Source: Halobacteriales archaeon QS_9_68_17
Lineage (GTDB): Archaea > Halobacteriota > Halobacteria > Halobacteriales > Natronoarchaeaceae
Reading direction: 5' to 3'
DNA: 64,000 nucleotides
Assembly: GCA_003023565.1 (NCBI GenBank)
Contig: PXSA01000002.1
Span: 1 to 64,000 of the forward strand
A program made the position numbers and the translations under genes. Positions 8,462-16,871 of this stretch are shown piece after piece. A model generated the notes under the pieces. It did no database searches and was not told the origin of the DNA. It saw only the letters and a list, made by a program, of their open reading frames with translations. Numbering within the stretch: position 1 is the stretch's first letter; each line of letters starts with the position of its first letter.

Positions 8462-9103
8462 ATGACACAGGCAGACGCCGTCTCCGACCTGATCGCATCA
8501 CTCGAAGCCGAGGCCGACCGCGACCGCGACCCCGCCGACGCGCCCGACGTGGGCATCGTGATGGGGAGCGACTCGGACCTCGACGTGATGATGGGCACCG
8601 AGGACGACCCCGGCGCGTACGACGCGCTGACCGGACTCGGCTTCGAGGAGCTGACCGACTACGACGACCCGCCCGAGTCGCGGTTCACGTTCGAGACGTA
8701 CGTCACCTCGGCCCACCGGACGCCGGAGCTGATGTACGCCTACGCCGAGACCGCGGAGGCTCGCGGGATCGACGTCGTCGTCGCCGGCGCGGGCGGGAAG
8801 TCCGCCGACCTGCCGAACATGACCGCCTCCATCGCCTACCCCGTGCCGGTCGTCGGCGTCCCCGTTCAGGAGAAGTCCGTCGACTCCGTCATCGGGATGC
8901 CGACCGGCGCGCCGCTCGTCGCGGTCGACGCGGGCAAGTCGTTCAACGCGGCGCTGTCGGCCGCGCAGATGCTCGCCCGCGAACACGACGAACTCCGCGA
9001 ACGACTCGTCGAGTACCACGACGGCCTCCAGCGGTCCGTCGGCGAGGTGTCGCGTGACCTGCACGAACTCGGCACGCCCGGGTTCCGCGAGCGGGACGGC
9101 TGA
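8462..9103 (+). CDS. purE: 5-(carboxyamino)imidazole ribonucleotide mutase
   Basis: Class I PurE, which moves the carboxylate from N5 to C4 of the imidazole ring. Motifs: MGSDSDLDVMM, TSAHRTPELMYAYAE (active-site histidine), GAGGKSADLPNMTAS and PVVGVPVQ. The 213-residue length reflects an acidic N-terminal extension of about 30 residues and an inserted acidic loop after DVMMGTEDDPGAYDALTG, both usual for haloarchaeal PurE. Directly downstream of purK. Confidence 0.93.
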   Translation: MTQADAVSDLIASLEAEADRDRDPADAPDVGIVMGSDSDLDVMMGTEDDPGAYDALTGLGFEELTDYDDPPESRFTFETYVTSAHRTPELMYAYAETAEARGIDVVVAGAGGKSADLPNMTASIAYPVPVVGVPVQEKSVDSVIGMPTGAPLVAVDAGKSFNAALSAAQMLAREHDELRERLVEYHDGLQRSVGEVSRDLHELGTPGFRERDG

Positions 9104-9204
9104 CGCTCGAATCGCCGCCCGGTGACGGCACGCAACGATCCGAGCTACCGGTCGGCGGCGTGGACGCCGCGATGGGCGCGAAGGGTCACAAAAACGCAAG
9201 AATC

Positions 9205-9220
9205 AACCCTTATATGGGTG
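9205..9220 (+). promoter_or_regulatory. Probable nuo operon promoter (TATA box)
   Basis: The AT-rich stretch cttatatgg (9210-9217), preceded by a BRE-like aatcaacc, stands about 32 bases before the nuoA start. This is the usual spacing for archaeal TATA boxes driving leaderless or short-leader transcripts. There is no other comparable site between purE and nuoA. Confidence 0.55.
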
Positions 9221-9248
9221 CGTTTCTAACCTCAGGACGTTACGGAGA

Positions 9249-9662
9249 ATGAACCAGTGGATAGCAGTCGGCGCGCTGGGTCTGGTGGGACTACTCATTC
9301 CGCTCGGAATGATGGCGGTGTCGAGTCTCCTCCGGCCGAGCGTCCCGGAAGACAGTAAACGCGCCACCTACGAGAGCGGCGAGATCCCGACGGGGACGAC
9401 GCGGATCCGGTTCAACATCCAGTACTACATGGTCGCTCTGCTGTTCGTCGTCTTCGACATCGAGACCGTCCTCATCTTCCCGTGGACGGTCATGTACCGG
9501 AACGCGCTCGAAGGCGGGGCCACCCTGACGGAGGTCCTCGTGCCGATGCTGGTGTTCGTCGGTATCCTCGTCGTGGCGCTCGCGTGGGCGTGGCGCAACG
9601 GCGCAGTCGAGTGGGCACGGAGTCCCCAGCAAACACGGAGTGTAACCAATGAGCAGCGATAA
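9249..9662 (+). CDS. nuoA: NADH dehydrogenase-like complex subunit A
   Basis: Membrane subunit A of the respiratory complex I-like proton pump. It has three hydrophobic helices (residues about 5-25, 60-82, 95-115) and the conserved loop RATYESGEIPTGTTRIRFNIQY followed by FDIETVLIFPW, the hallmark of NuoA/NdhC. First gene of the nuo operon; its end overlaps the nuoB start by 14 bases. Confidence 0.92.
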   Translation: MNQWIAVGALGLVGLLIPLGMMAVSSLLRPSVPEDSKRATYESGEIPTGTTRIRFNIQYYMVALLFVVFDIETVLIFPWTVMYRNALEGGATLTEVLVPMLVFVGILVVALAWAWRNGAVEWARSPQQTRSVTNEQR

Positions 9663-10356
9663 CCCGCGGGAGTCGATCGTCGGTAGCAAAGCGCCGCAGA
9701 ACAAGACGCGGGAGTCCCGCATGGGCGAGGGCGTCGACAACCGCTTCAACTCGCGGCTTCGGGAGGCGTTCGGCTCCACGCCGTTCATCCTCACGAAGTT
9801 CGACAAGTTCATGAACTGGGTCCGGGGCTCGTCGATGTTCATGCTGCAGTTCGGCATCGCGTGCTGCAGCATCGAGATGATGCACACCTACGCGGTCAAG
9901 CACGACCTCGACCGGTTCGGGTCGGGCGTCCCCCGCGCGTCGCCGCGACAGGCCGACGTGATGATCGTTCCGGGGACCATCGTCTCGAAGTTCGCCCCCC
10001 GGATGAAGCGCGTCTACGACCAGATGCCCGAGCCGAAGTTCGTCGTCGGCATGGGCTCGTGTACCGTCTCCGGCGGCCCGTTCCAGGAGGGGTACAACGT
10101 CATCAAGGGCGCGGAGGAGGTCATCCCGGTCGATATCCACGTCCCCGGCTGTCCGCCCCGCCCCGAGGCGCTCGTCTACGGCGTCGCCAAGCTACAGGAG
10201 CGCGTCGCCAACGGCGAGTCCGCGCCGGTGACGGTCAAGCCGTACGAGCTCGAACGCTTCGCCGACCTCGACCAGGACGAGATCGTCGACGAGCTCGCGA
10301 AGGAGATCGACGAGGAGACGCTCGTCATGCGCTACAACTGGACTGATTCGCCATGA
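9649..10356 (+). CDS. nuoB: NADH dehydrogenase-like complex subunit B
   Basis: Peripheral-arm subunit that carries the terminal N2 4Fe-4S cluster next to the quinone site. The four ligand positions are visible: the tandem cysteines in [12 protein letters not shown], the cysteine in [12 protein letters not shown], and the one in [11 protein letters not shown]. The 235 residues include an N-terminal extension of about 40 residues and an acidic C-terminus, usual in haloarchaea. The stop overlaps the start of nuoCD (ATGA). Confidence 0.95.
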   Translation: MSSDNPRESIVGSKAPQNKTRESRMGEGVDNRFNSRLREAFGSTPFILTKFDKFMNWVRGSSMFMLQFGIACCSIEMMHTYAVKHDLDRFGSGVPRASPRQADVMIVPGTIVSKFAPRMKRVYDQMPEPKFVVGMGSCTVSGGPFQEGYNVIKGAEEVIPVDIHVPGCPPRPEALVYGVAKLQERVANGESAPVTVKPYELERFADLDQDEIVDELAKEIDEETLVMRYNWTDSP

Positions 10357-12014
10357 GCACGCAGAAAGAAGAACTCGAAATCGCCGAGGGCGGCGTCGAC
10401 TACGACGCGCTCGAGGACCGCCTCGGCGACACGGCGATCGACCGCGAGTCGCACGTGAACGCGGAGGGCTTCGTCGTCCGTCCCGACGAGGTGCAGGACG
10501 CGCTGTTCGCCCTCCGAGACGACGCCGGCTTCGACCACCTCTCTCTCGTGACGGCGCAGGAGTACGAGGACCGTTACGAGTCTATCTATCACCTCAAGAA
10601 GTTCGACGACCCGACACAGGAGGTCAGCGTCGTCGTCCCGACGACGAAGGACGACCCCGTCAGTCAGTCGGCCGAACCCGTCTACCGCACGGCCGACTGG
10701 CACGAGCGCGAGGCGTACGACCTCGTCGGCATCGACTACGACGACCACCCGGACCTCCGTCGCATCCTCCTTCCCGAGACCTGGAAGGGGCATCCGCTGG
10801 GGAAAGACTACGACCAGAACAAGCCACAGGTCGTCTCGTTCAAACAGCACGCCAACCCGCTCAAGCAGGACCACAAGGACGCCGAGTCCGACACGATGTT
10901 CGTCAACATCGGGCCGCACCACCCGGCGACCCACGGCGTCCTCCACCTCGAAACGACGCTCGACGGCGAGACGGTGGCGGACGTCGAACCCGACATCGGC
11001 TACCTCCACCGCTGCGAGGAGCAGATGGCCCAGCAGGGGACGTACCGCCACCAGATCATGCCGTACCCCGACCGCTGGGACTACTCCTCGGCCGGCCTGC
11101 TCAACGAGTGGGCGTACGCGCGCGCCGCGGAGGACCTCGCGGACCTCGACGTGCCGGAGTACGCGCAGGTCATCCGGACGATGGGCGCTGAACTCTGCCG
11201 CATCGCGGGTCACATGCTCGCGGTCGGGACGTTCGCGCTCGACGTGTACGGCGACTTCACCGCCATCTTCATGTACGCCATGCGCGACCGGGAGAAGGTA
11301 CAGGCGGTCCTGGAGGACCTGACCGGCCAGCGCATGATGTTCAACTACTTCCGTCTCGGCGGCGTCGCCTGGGACCTGCCCGAGCCCCGCGAGGAGTTCT
11401 TCGGGAAGACGCGGGACTTCCTCGACGACCTGCCGGAGGCGCTGGAGGAGTACCACGACCTGCTGACGGGCAACGAGATCTTCCAGTCGCGCTGTATCGA
11501 CACCGGGATCCTCGAACCCGAGGTCGCCAAGCAGTACAGCGCGACCGGACCGGTCGCCCGCGGCTCCGGCATCGACTACGACCTGCGCCGCGACGACCCG
11601 TACGGCTACTACGACGAGCTCGACTGGGACGTCATCACCGAGGACGGCTGTGACAACTACAGCCGCGTCCTCGTCCGGATGCAGGAGGTCGAGCAGTCCG
11701 CGAAGGTCATCGAGCAGTGCGTCGACCTGCTCGAGGACTGGCCGGAGGAGGAGCGCGACATCCAGAGCAACGTCCCGCGGACGCTCAAGCCCGACCCGGA
11801 CACGGAGATCTACCGGTCGGTCGAAGCCGCGAAGGGCGAACTCGGGATCTACATCCGGAGCGACGGCACGGACGAGCCCGCCCGGTTCAAGATCCGGAGC
11901 CCCTGCTTCCACAACCTCTCGGTGCTGCCGGAGATGGCGAACGGCGAGTACATCGCCGACATGATCGCCTCGCTCGGTAGCCTCGACATCATCCTCGGGG
12001 AGGTGGACCGCTGA
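10353..12014 (+). CDS. nuoCD: NADH dehydrogenase-like complex fused subunits C and D
   Basis: A 553-residue fusion. Residues about 1-165 are the 30-kDa NuoC domain (EVSVVVPTTK, WHEREAYDLVGIDYDDHPDLRRILLP); from about 175 on is the 49-kDa NuoD domain (NIGPHHPATHGVLHL, DIGYLHRCEEQ, RIAGHMLAVG, KIRSPCFHNL, ILGEVDR). Together they form the core of the connecting module around the quinone-reduction site. The fusion is the known haloarchaeal arrangement. It overlaps its neighbours on both sides (ATGA at nuoB, one base at nuoH), indicating translational coupling. Confidence 0.95.
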   Translation: MSTQKEELEIAEGGVDYDALEDRLGDTAIDRESHVNAEGFVVRPDEVQDALFALRDDAGFDHLSLVTAQEYEDRYESIYHLKKFDDPTQEVSVVVPTTKDDPVSQSAEPVYRTADWHEREAYDLVGIDYDDHPDLRRILLPETWKGHPLGKDYDQNKPQVVSFKQHANPLKQDHKDAESDTMFVNIGPHHPATHGVLHLETTLDGETVADVEPDIGYLHRCEEQMAQQGTYRHQIMPYPDRWDYSSAGLLNEWAYARAAEDLADLDVPEYAQVIRTMGAELCRIAGHMLAVGTFALDVYGDFTAIFMYAMRDREKVQAVLEDLTGQRMMFNYFRLGGVAWDLPEPREEFFGKTRDFLDDLPEALEEYHDLLTGNEIFQSRCIDTGILEPEVAKQYSATGPVARGSGIDYDLRRDDPYGYYDELDWDVITEDGCDNYSRVLVRMQEVEQSAKVIEQCVDLLEDWPEEERDIQSNVPRTLKPDPDTEIYRSVEAAKGELGIYIRSDGTDEPARFKIRSPCFHNLSVLPEMANGEYIADMIASLGSLDIILGEVDR

Positions 12015-13075
12015 TGATCGCCCAGCAGAAGACGCTGCTGCCGGAGCGCGTCGCCGGCCTGCTCGGACTCGACCAGTTCGGGATGGCCGGCGACCTGCTC
12101 GCGACCTTCCTCGCGGCCTTTCTCGTCGGCAACCTGATGCTGGCGATGACCGGCGTCGCGGGGCCGTGGGCGAAGCGGAAGATCACCGCCGCGTTCACGG
12201 ACCGCATCGCCGTCAACCGCATCGGCCCGTTCGGCCTGTTCATCATCGTGGCCGACGCGGTCCGCCTGCTGTCGAAGGAGCTGATCATCCCGGAGAACGC
12301 CGACCGTCCGGCGTTCGACCTCGCGCCGATCGTCGTCGCCTCGTCGGCGCTTCTGGGCTTTGCCGTCATTCCGATGGGCAACGGCGTCCACCTCGCGGAC
12401 CCCGAAGTCGGCCTCGCGTACGTGTTCGCCGTCGCCGGCATCGCGAGCATCGGTCTGGCGATGGGCGGGTACGCGTCCGCGAACAAGTACTCGCTGCTCG
12501 GCGGTCTGCGCGCCATCGCGCAGAACATCGCTTACGAGATCCCGCTGGTCATCACGGCGGCGTCGGTGGTCATCTTCACCGGGTCGCTCCGGATGTCGAC
12601 GATCGTTCAGACACAGGCCGAACCGCTGCTGACGGTCGCCGGACTGTCGATCCCGTCGTGGTTCGCGTTCGTCAACCCGTTCGCGTTCGTGCTGTTCGTC
12701 GTCGCGAACCTCGCGGAGGTCGGCCGGAACCCGTTCGACACGCCGGAAGCGCCGACGGAGATCGTCGCCGGCTACCAGACGGAGTACTCCAGCGTCTACT
12801 TCGTCCTGTTCTATCTCGGTGAGTTCCTGCACATCTTCCTCGGCGGGGCCATCATCGCGACGGTGTTCCTCGGCGGTCCCGCGGGTCCCGTCCTGCCGGG
12901 GCTGGTCTGGTTCATCATCAAGATCTGGGCCGTCTTCCTGCTGACGCAGTGGTTCCGCTCGGCCATCCCGCGCGTCCGCATCGATCAGCTTATCCAGATC
13001 GGCTGGAAAGGGATGCTCGTACTCAGCTTCGCGAACCTGGTGCTCACGGCCATCATCGTGGGGGTGATAGTATGA
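12014..13075 (+). CDS. nuoH: NADH dehydrogenase-like complex subunit H
   Basis: Membrane subunit at the junction between the peripheral arm and the proton-pumping arm; contributes to the quinone chamber. 353 residues with about eight to nine hydrophobic helices. Conserved loops: RIAVNRIGPFGLF, EVGRNPFDTPEAPTEIVAG (the NuoH signature) and YQTEYSSVYF. Ends by overlapping the nuoI start (ATGA at 13072-13075). Confidence 0.94.
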   Translation: MIAQQKTLLPERVAGLLGLDQFGMAGDLLATFLAAFLVGNLMLAMTGVAGPWAKRKITAAFTDRIAVNRIGPFGLFIIVADAVRLLSKELIIPENADRPAFDLAPIVVASSALLGFAVIPMGNGVHLADPEVGLAYVFAVAGIASIGLAMGGYASANKYSLLGGLRAIAQNIAYEIPLVITAASVVIFTGSLRMSTIVQTQAEPLLTVAGLSIPSWFAFVNPFAFVLFVVANLAEVGRNPFDTPEAPTEIVAGYQTEYSSVYFVLFYLGEFLHIFLGGAIIATVFLGGPAGPVLPGLVWFIIKIWAVFLLTQWFRSAIPRVRIDQLIQIGWKGMLVLSFANLVLTAIIVGVIV

Positions 13076-13533
13076 TCGGACTCCTCAAATCCATGGCGAC
13101 GACGATGAAACACGCGCTCGACGGGAACACGTTCACCGTCGAGTACCCCGAGACCGCGCCGGAGGTCAGTCCGCGCTTCCGCGGGGTACACAAGTTCAGC
13201 CAGGAGCGGTGCATCTGGTGCCGGCAGTGCGAGAACGTCTGTCCGAACGACACCATCCAGATCGTCACCGACGAGCAGCGAAACGCCGAGCAGTACAACC
13301 TCCACATCGGGCAGTGCATCTACTGTCGGCTGTGCGAGGAGGTCTGCCCGGTCGACGCCATCCTGCTCACGCAGAACTTCGAGTTCACCGGCGACACCAA
13401 GGACGACCTGGTGTACAACAAGGAACAGCTGAAAAACGTCCCGTGGTACAAGGACATCGACCCGCTCGAATCCCGCGAACCGGACCGCGGCGCGTGGATC
13501 GACGAGGGCGACGGCGAACTCGACTACCAGTAA
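13072..13533 (+). CDS. nuoI: NADH dehydrogenase-like complex subunit I (8Fe ferredoxin type)
   Basis: Peripheral-arm subunit carrying two 4Fe-4S clusters (N6a, N6b) that pass electrons to NuoB. Two complete ligand motifs are seen: CIWCRQCENVCP and CIYCRLCEEVCP. 153 residues from the ATG at 13072 that overlaps the nuoH stop. After this gene the tight packing of the operon is interrupted by a 378-base gap before nuoJ1. Confidence 0.95.
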   Translation: MIGLLKSMATTMKHALDGNTFTVEYPETAPEVSPRFRGVHKFSQERCIWCRQCENVCPNDTIQIVTDEQRNAEQYNLHIGQCIYCRLCEEVCPVDAILLTQNFEFTGDTKDDLVYNKEQLKNVPWYKDIDPLESREPDRGAWIDEGDGELDYQ

Positions 13534-13911
13534 CCGCCGGCGGTATCCGCGGCGGTATCGCCGCCGTCGTGCACGGAACCGACCGGAGTGAGGACCGCTT
13601 TTCCAGCTCGTTTTTCGCCTCTCCGGGTGCGAAACGCCGACTATCGGCCCCGGGGGAACGTTTCGGCCCGCGGGGAGACCGCTGCTCGCCGTCGGCGACC
13701 GCGATAGCGAGACCGGCTTCGACGGCCCGAGCGCCGCCGGTCACCTCTCCCGGCGCGTTCGCGGCCAGCGCGCGATCACTCCGGGACGAACGTCACTAGA
13801 TAACAAGAATCGAAAACTCAGGCTAGAAATCCTGAGAATCCCGGCTATCGGTTCTGGCCCGTCGTGGCCGTCTCGAAATCTTGAAAGGGCATCCGCCGAG
13901 AGGGTATAGCA
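13534..13911. other. 378-bp gap inside the nuo operon, possible internal promoter
   Basis: All other nuo genes overlap or nearly touch, but nothing convincing is encoded here; the reading frames on both strands lack acidic haloarchaeal composition or recognisable motifs. The first part is GC-rich with an inverted repeat (gcggcg...cgccgc near 13548-13563). The last 110 bases are distinctly AT-richer (tagataacaagaatcgaaaactc at about 13798) and could hold an internal promoter and a leader for nuoJ-N. An eroded gene or a small insertion cannot be excluded. Confidence 0.4.
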
Positions 13912-14181
13912 ATGGCACTACACGAGACCATCGCGTTCGCGCTGTTCGCCGCTGTCACGGTGGCGAGCAGTCTCGGCGTCGTGCTGATGCGGGACGTGTG
14001 GCACTCCGCACTACTGCTCGGCGTCGCGCTGCTCAGCGTCGCGGTGCACTACGTGATGCTGCAAGCGGAGTTCCTGGCAGCGATGCAGGTCCTCGTCTAC
14101 GTGGGCGGGGTCCTCATCCTGATCACGTTCGCCGTGATGCTCACGCGCGAACAACAGCCGCGGGAGGTGGCCGAGACATGA
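13912..14181 (+). CDS. nuoJ1: NADH dehydrogenase-like complex subunit J, N-terminal half
   Basis: 89-residue membrane protein with three hydrophobic helices and the conserved NuoJ stretches HSALLLGVALLSVAVHYVML and EFLAAMQVLVYVGGVLILITFAVML. It matches only the first half of bacterial NuoJ; the second half is the next gene. A split nuoJ is the known arrangement in haloarchaea. Overlaps nuoJ2 by four bases (ATGA). Confidence 0.9.
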   Translation: MALHETIAFALFAAVTVASSLGVVLMRDVWHSALLLGVALLSVAVHYVMLQAEFLAAMQVLVYVGGVLILITFAVMLTREQQPREVAET

Positions 14182-14549
14182 GCGACGGACCGATAGTACG
14201 GCTGGGACGGGGGCTACTGCCCGGCCTGGGGGCGGTCGCGCTGTTCGCCGTCTTCGCCTACGTCTTCCTGACCGCGTCGTTCGGCGACGCGGCGGGGTTC
14301 CCGGCCGGCGAGAGCATCACCGAGAACATCGGGCTGGCGATGTTCAATCTGGCGGAGCTCCAGACGGTCCCCGGTGAGGGGTTCCTCGTCGCGCTCATCG
14401 TTATCGGTGTCGCGCTCGACGCCGCGCTCGAGGGCTCCATCATGCTCGCCAAGCGCGAAGAGGACGGCGAGGTCGTCAACCCGCTTCGTTCGGAGGCCGA
14501 CGACGAGGATACGGCACCCGAGGGGGGACAGCCGGGGGGTGAGTTCTGA
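14178..14549 (+). CDS. nuoJ2: NADH dehydrogenase-like complex subunit J, C-terminal half
   Basis: 123-residue membrane protein with two helices (GLGAVALFAVFAYVFL and EGFLVALIVIGVALDAALEG) and an acidic C-terminal tail, corresponding to the second half of NuoJ. The ATG at 14178 overlaps the nuoJ1 stop, and the stop overlaps the nuoK start by one base, which fixes both ends within the operon. Confidence 0.85.
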   Translation: MSDGPIVRLGRGLLPGLGAVALFAVFAYVFLTASFGDAAGFPAGESITENIGLAMFNLAELQTVPGEGFLVALIVIGVALDAALEGSIMLAKREEDGEVVNPLRSEADDEDTAPEGGQPGGEF

Positions 14550-14854
14550 TGGCCCCGCCCGTCGAGTACTACCTCCTGCTGTCGGCCGCGGTGTTTTGCA
14601 TCGGCCTGTTCGGCATCCTCACCCGGCGGAACGCGCTGATGTTCCTGATGTCCGTCGAGTTGATGCTCAACGCGGCCAACATCAACTTCATCGCGTTCTC
14701 GTTCCAGCACGGTAACCTCACGGGGCAGGTGTTCAGCCTGTTCACGATGGCGCTGGCCGCCGCGGAGGTCGCCGTCGGTATCGGTATCATCCTCGTCCTC
14801 TACCGCAACTTCCAGGACGTGGACGTAACCAAAGCGGCAACGATGAGGTGGTAA
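14549..14854 (+). CDS. nuoK: NADH dehydrogenase-like complex subunit K
   Basis: Small membrane subunit (101 residues, three helices) of the proton-pumping arm. The typical NuoK pattern is present: YYLLLSAAVFCIGLFGILTRRN, then MSVELMLNAANINFIAFS with the conserved membrane glutamate, and AAAEVAVGIGIILVLYRN with the second glutamate. Four bases separate it from nuoL. Confidence 0.93.
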   Translation: MAPPVEYYLLLSAAVFCIGLFGILTRRNALMFLMSVELMLNAANINFIAFSFQHGNLTGQVFSLFTMALAAAEVAVGIGIILVLYRNFQDVDVTKAATMRW

Positions 14855-14858
14855 CTAC

Positions 14859-16871
14859 ATGTTCGAATACGCGCCCGCGGTCGCGTTGCTTCCGTTCGTA
14901 TCGTTCCTGATCGCGCTCTCCGTGGGCAGCTACATGCCCAAGAAGGGGGCGTTCGCCGGTATCGCCGCGACGGGCGGGTCGCTGCTGCTGTCGGTGTGGG
15001 CGTTCGTCACCGTCAGTGGCGGCGAGGTGTACAACGAACCGGATCTGTTCACGTGGGTCGCCGCCGAGGAACTCAGCCTCTCGTTCGGCATCCTCATCGA
15101 CCCGCTGTCGGCGATGATGCTCATCATCGTCAGTCTGGTCGCGTTCCTGGTGCACGTGTTCAGCCTCGGGTACATGAACGACGAGGGCGAGACGGGCCTC
15201 CCGCGGTACTACGCCGAACTCGGCCTGTTCACCTTCAGCATGCTGGCGTTCGTCTACGCCAGCAACCTGCTGATGGCGTTCATGTTCTTCGAGCTGGTCG
15301 GGCTCTGCTCGTACCTGCTCATCGGGTTCTGGTTCCGCACCGAGAGCGCGGCGAGCGCGGCCAAGAAGGCGTTCCTGGTCACCCGCTTCGGTGACTACTT
15401 CTTTCTCATCGGCGTCATCGGCGTCATCGCGACGTTCGGCACGGCGCAGTTCGCCGGACAGGAGTCGTTCCCGGTGCTCGCCGAACACGCACTCGTCGAC
15501 GGTGAGACCGAAGCGATGACGACGTTCCTCGGTCTCGGCGAGCAGGCCTGGGTCACGCTCCTCGGCATGCTCGTGCTGGGCGGCGTCATCGGCAAGTCCG
15601 CGCAGTACCCGCTGCACACGTGGCTCCCCGACGCGATGGAGGGTCCGACGACCGTCTCCGCGCTCATCCACGCGGCGACGATGGTCGCGGCCGGCGTCTA
15701 CCTCGTCGCCCGGATGTACGGCTTCTACGCGCTCAGCCCGACGGTGCTCACGTTCATCGCGTTCGTCGGCGGCTTTACCGCCCTGTTCGCGGCGACGATG
15801 GGCGTCATCAAAGACGACATCAAGCGCGTGCTCGCGTACTCGACCATCTCGCAGTACGGCTACATGATGCTCGGGCTCGGCGCGGGCGGCTTCGTCGCCG
15901 GCTCCTTCCACCTGATGAACCACGCCTTCTTCAAGGCGCTGCTGTTCCTCGGGTCGGGGTCGGTCATCGTGCTGATGCACCACGAACAGGACATGTGGGA
16001 GATGGGCGGTCTGAAGGACAAAGCGCCCGCCACCTACTACACGTTCCTCGCGGGGTCGCTGGCGCTCGCCGGCATCATCCCGTTTTCGGGCTTCTGGAGC
16101 AAGGACGAGATCCTGTTCGAGGCGCTGCACTACGGTCTCGGTAACCAGCCGCTGCTGCTCGGCGCGTACGCGATGGGACTGGTCGCGGTCTTTTTCACCG
16201 GGTTCTACACCTTCCGGATGGTGTTCCTGACGTTCCACGGCGACCCCCGCTCCGATACGGCGCGTGACCCGCACCCGGTCGGCTGGTCGGTCAAGGTGCC
16301 GCTGGTCGTGCTCGGACTGCTGGCGACGTTCATCGGCTTCGTCAACATGGTCCCGGTCGCCGACCTCCTGAACATGGACATCGAGTTCCTCCACCAATGG
16401 CTCGACGGCCCCGAGGAGACGGTCACCTCGGTCCACCACTACGAGGAACTGGTTCATGACGCCGCGGGCTTCGAGGCGGCGGACATCGGTCCGTACCTCC
16501 CCGGCGCGCTCTCGCTCGGCCTCGCGCTCGCCGGAGCCGGCCTCGCGCACATGCTGTACAACGTTCCGGATCCGGAACCGCACACCGAGAAGCTCGGCAA
16601 CATCCGGACGCTGCTGAAACGCAACTACTACCAGGACGAGTATCAGGTCTGGATCGCCGAGGGGCTGACCCTGCCGGTCGCCCGCGCCGCCAACAAGTTC
16701 GACCGGACGGTCGTCGACGGCGCGGTCAACGGCATCAGTCGCGTGAGCCTGGACTCCGGGAGCCGCCTGAAGCAGGTCCAGACAGGCGTGGTCACGAACT
16801 ACGCCGCCCTGCTTACGTTCGGGCTCGTCGCCCTGCTCGTCGTCGTCGGCCTCTACGGAGGGTGGTTCTGA
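14859..16871 (+). CDS. nuoL: NADH dehydrogenase-like complex subunit L
   Basis: Largest antiporter-like proton-translocating subunit, 670 residues with about 16 hydrophobic helices. Signatures: FFELVGLCSYLLIGFWF, GKSAQYPLHTWLPDAMEGPT, SALIHAATMVAAGVYL, DIKRVLAYSTISQYGYMMLG, HAFFKALLFLGSGSVI and FSGFWSKDEILFEA. The C-terminal amphipathic segment and last helix are present. Adjoins nuoM without a gap. Confidence 0.95.
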   Translation: MFEYAPAVALLPFVSFLIALSVGSYMPKKGAFAGIAATGGSLLLSVWAFVTVSGGEVYNEPDLFTWVAAEELSLSFGILIDPLSAMMLIIVSLVAFLVHVFSLGYMNDEGETGLPRYYAELGLFTFSMLAFVYASNLLMAFMFFELVGLCSYLLIGFWFRTESAASAAKKAFLVTRFGDYFFLIGVIGVIATFGTAQFAGQESFPVLAEHALVDGETEAMTTFLGLGEQAWVTLLGMLVLGGVIGKSAQYPLHTWLPDAMEGPTTVSALIHAATMVAAGVYLVARMYGFYALSPTVLTFIAFVGGFTALFAATMGVIKDDIKRVLAYSTISQYGYMMLGLGAGGFVAGSFHLMNHAFFKALLFLGSGSVIVLMHHEQDMWEMGGLKDKAPATYYTFLAGSLALAGIIPFSGFWSKDEILFEALHYGLGNQPLLLGAYAMGLVAVFFTGFYTFRMVFLTFHGDPRSDTARDPHPVGWSVKVPLVVLGLLATFIGFVNMVPVADLLNMDIEFLHQWLDGPEETVTSVHHYEELVHDAAGFEAADIGPYLPGALSLGLALAGAGLAHMLYNVPDPEPHTEKLGNIRTLLKRNYYQDEYQVWIAEGLTLPVARAANKFDRTVVDGAVNGISRVSLDSGSRLKQVQTGVVTNYAALLTFGLVALLVVVGLYGGWF

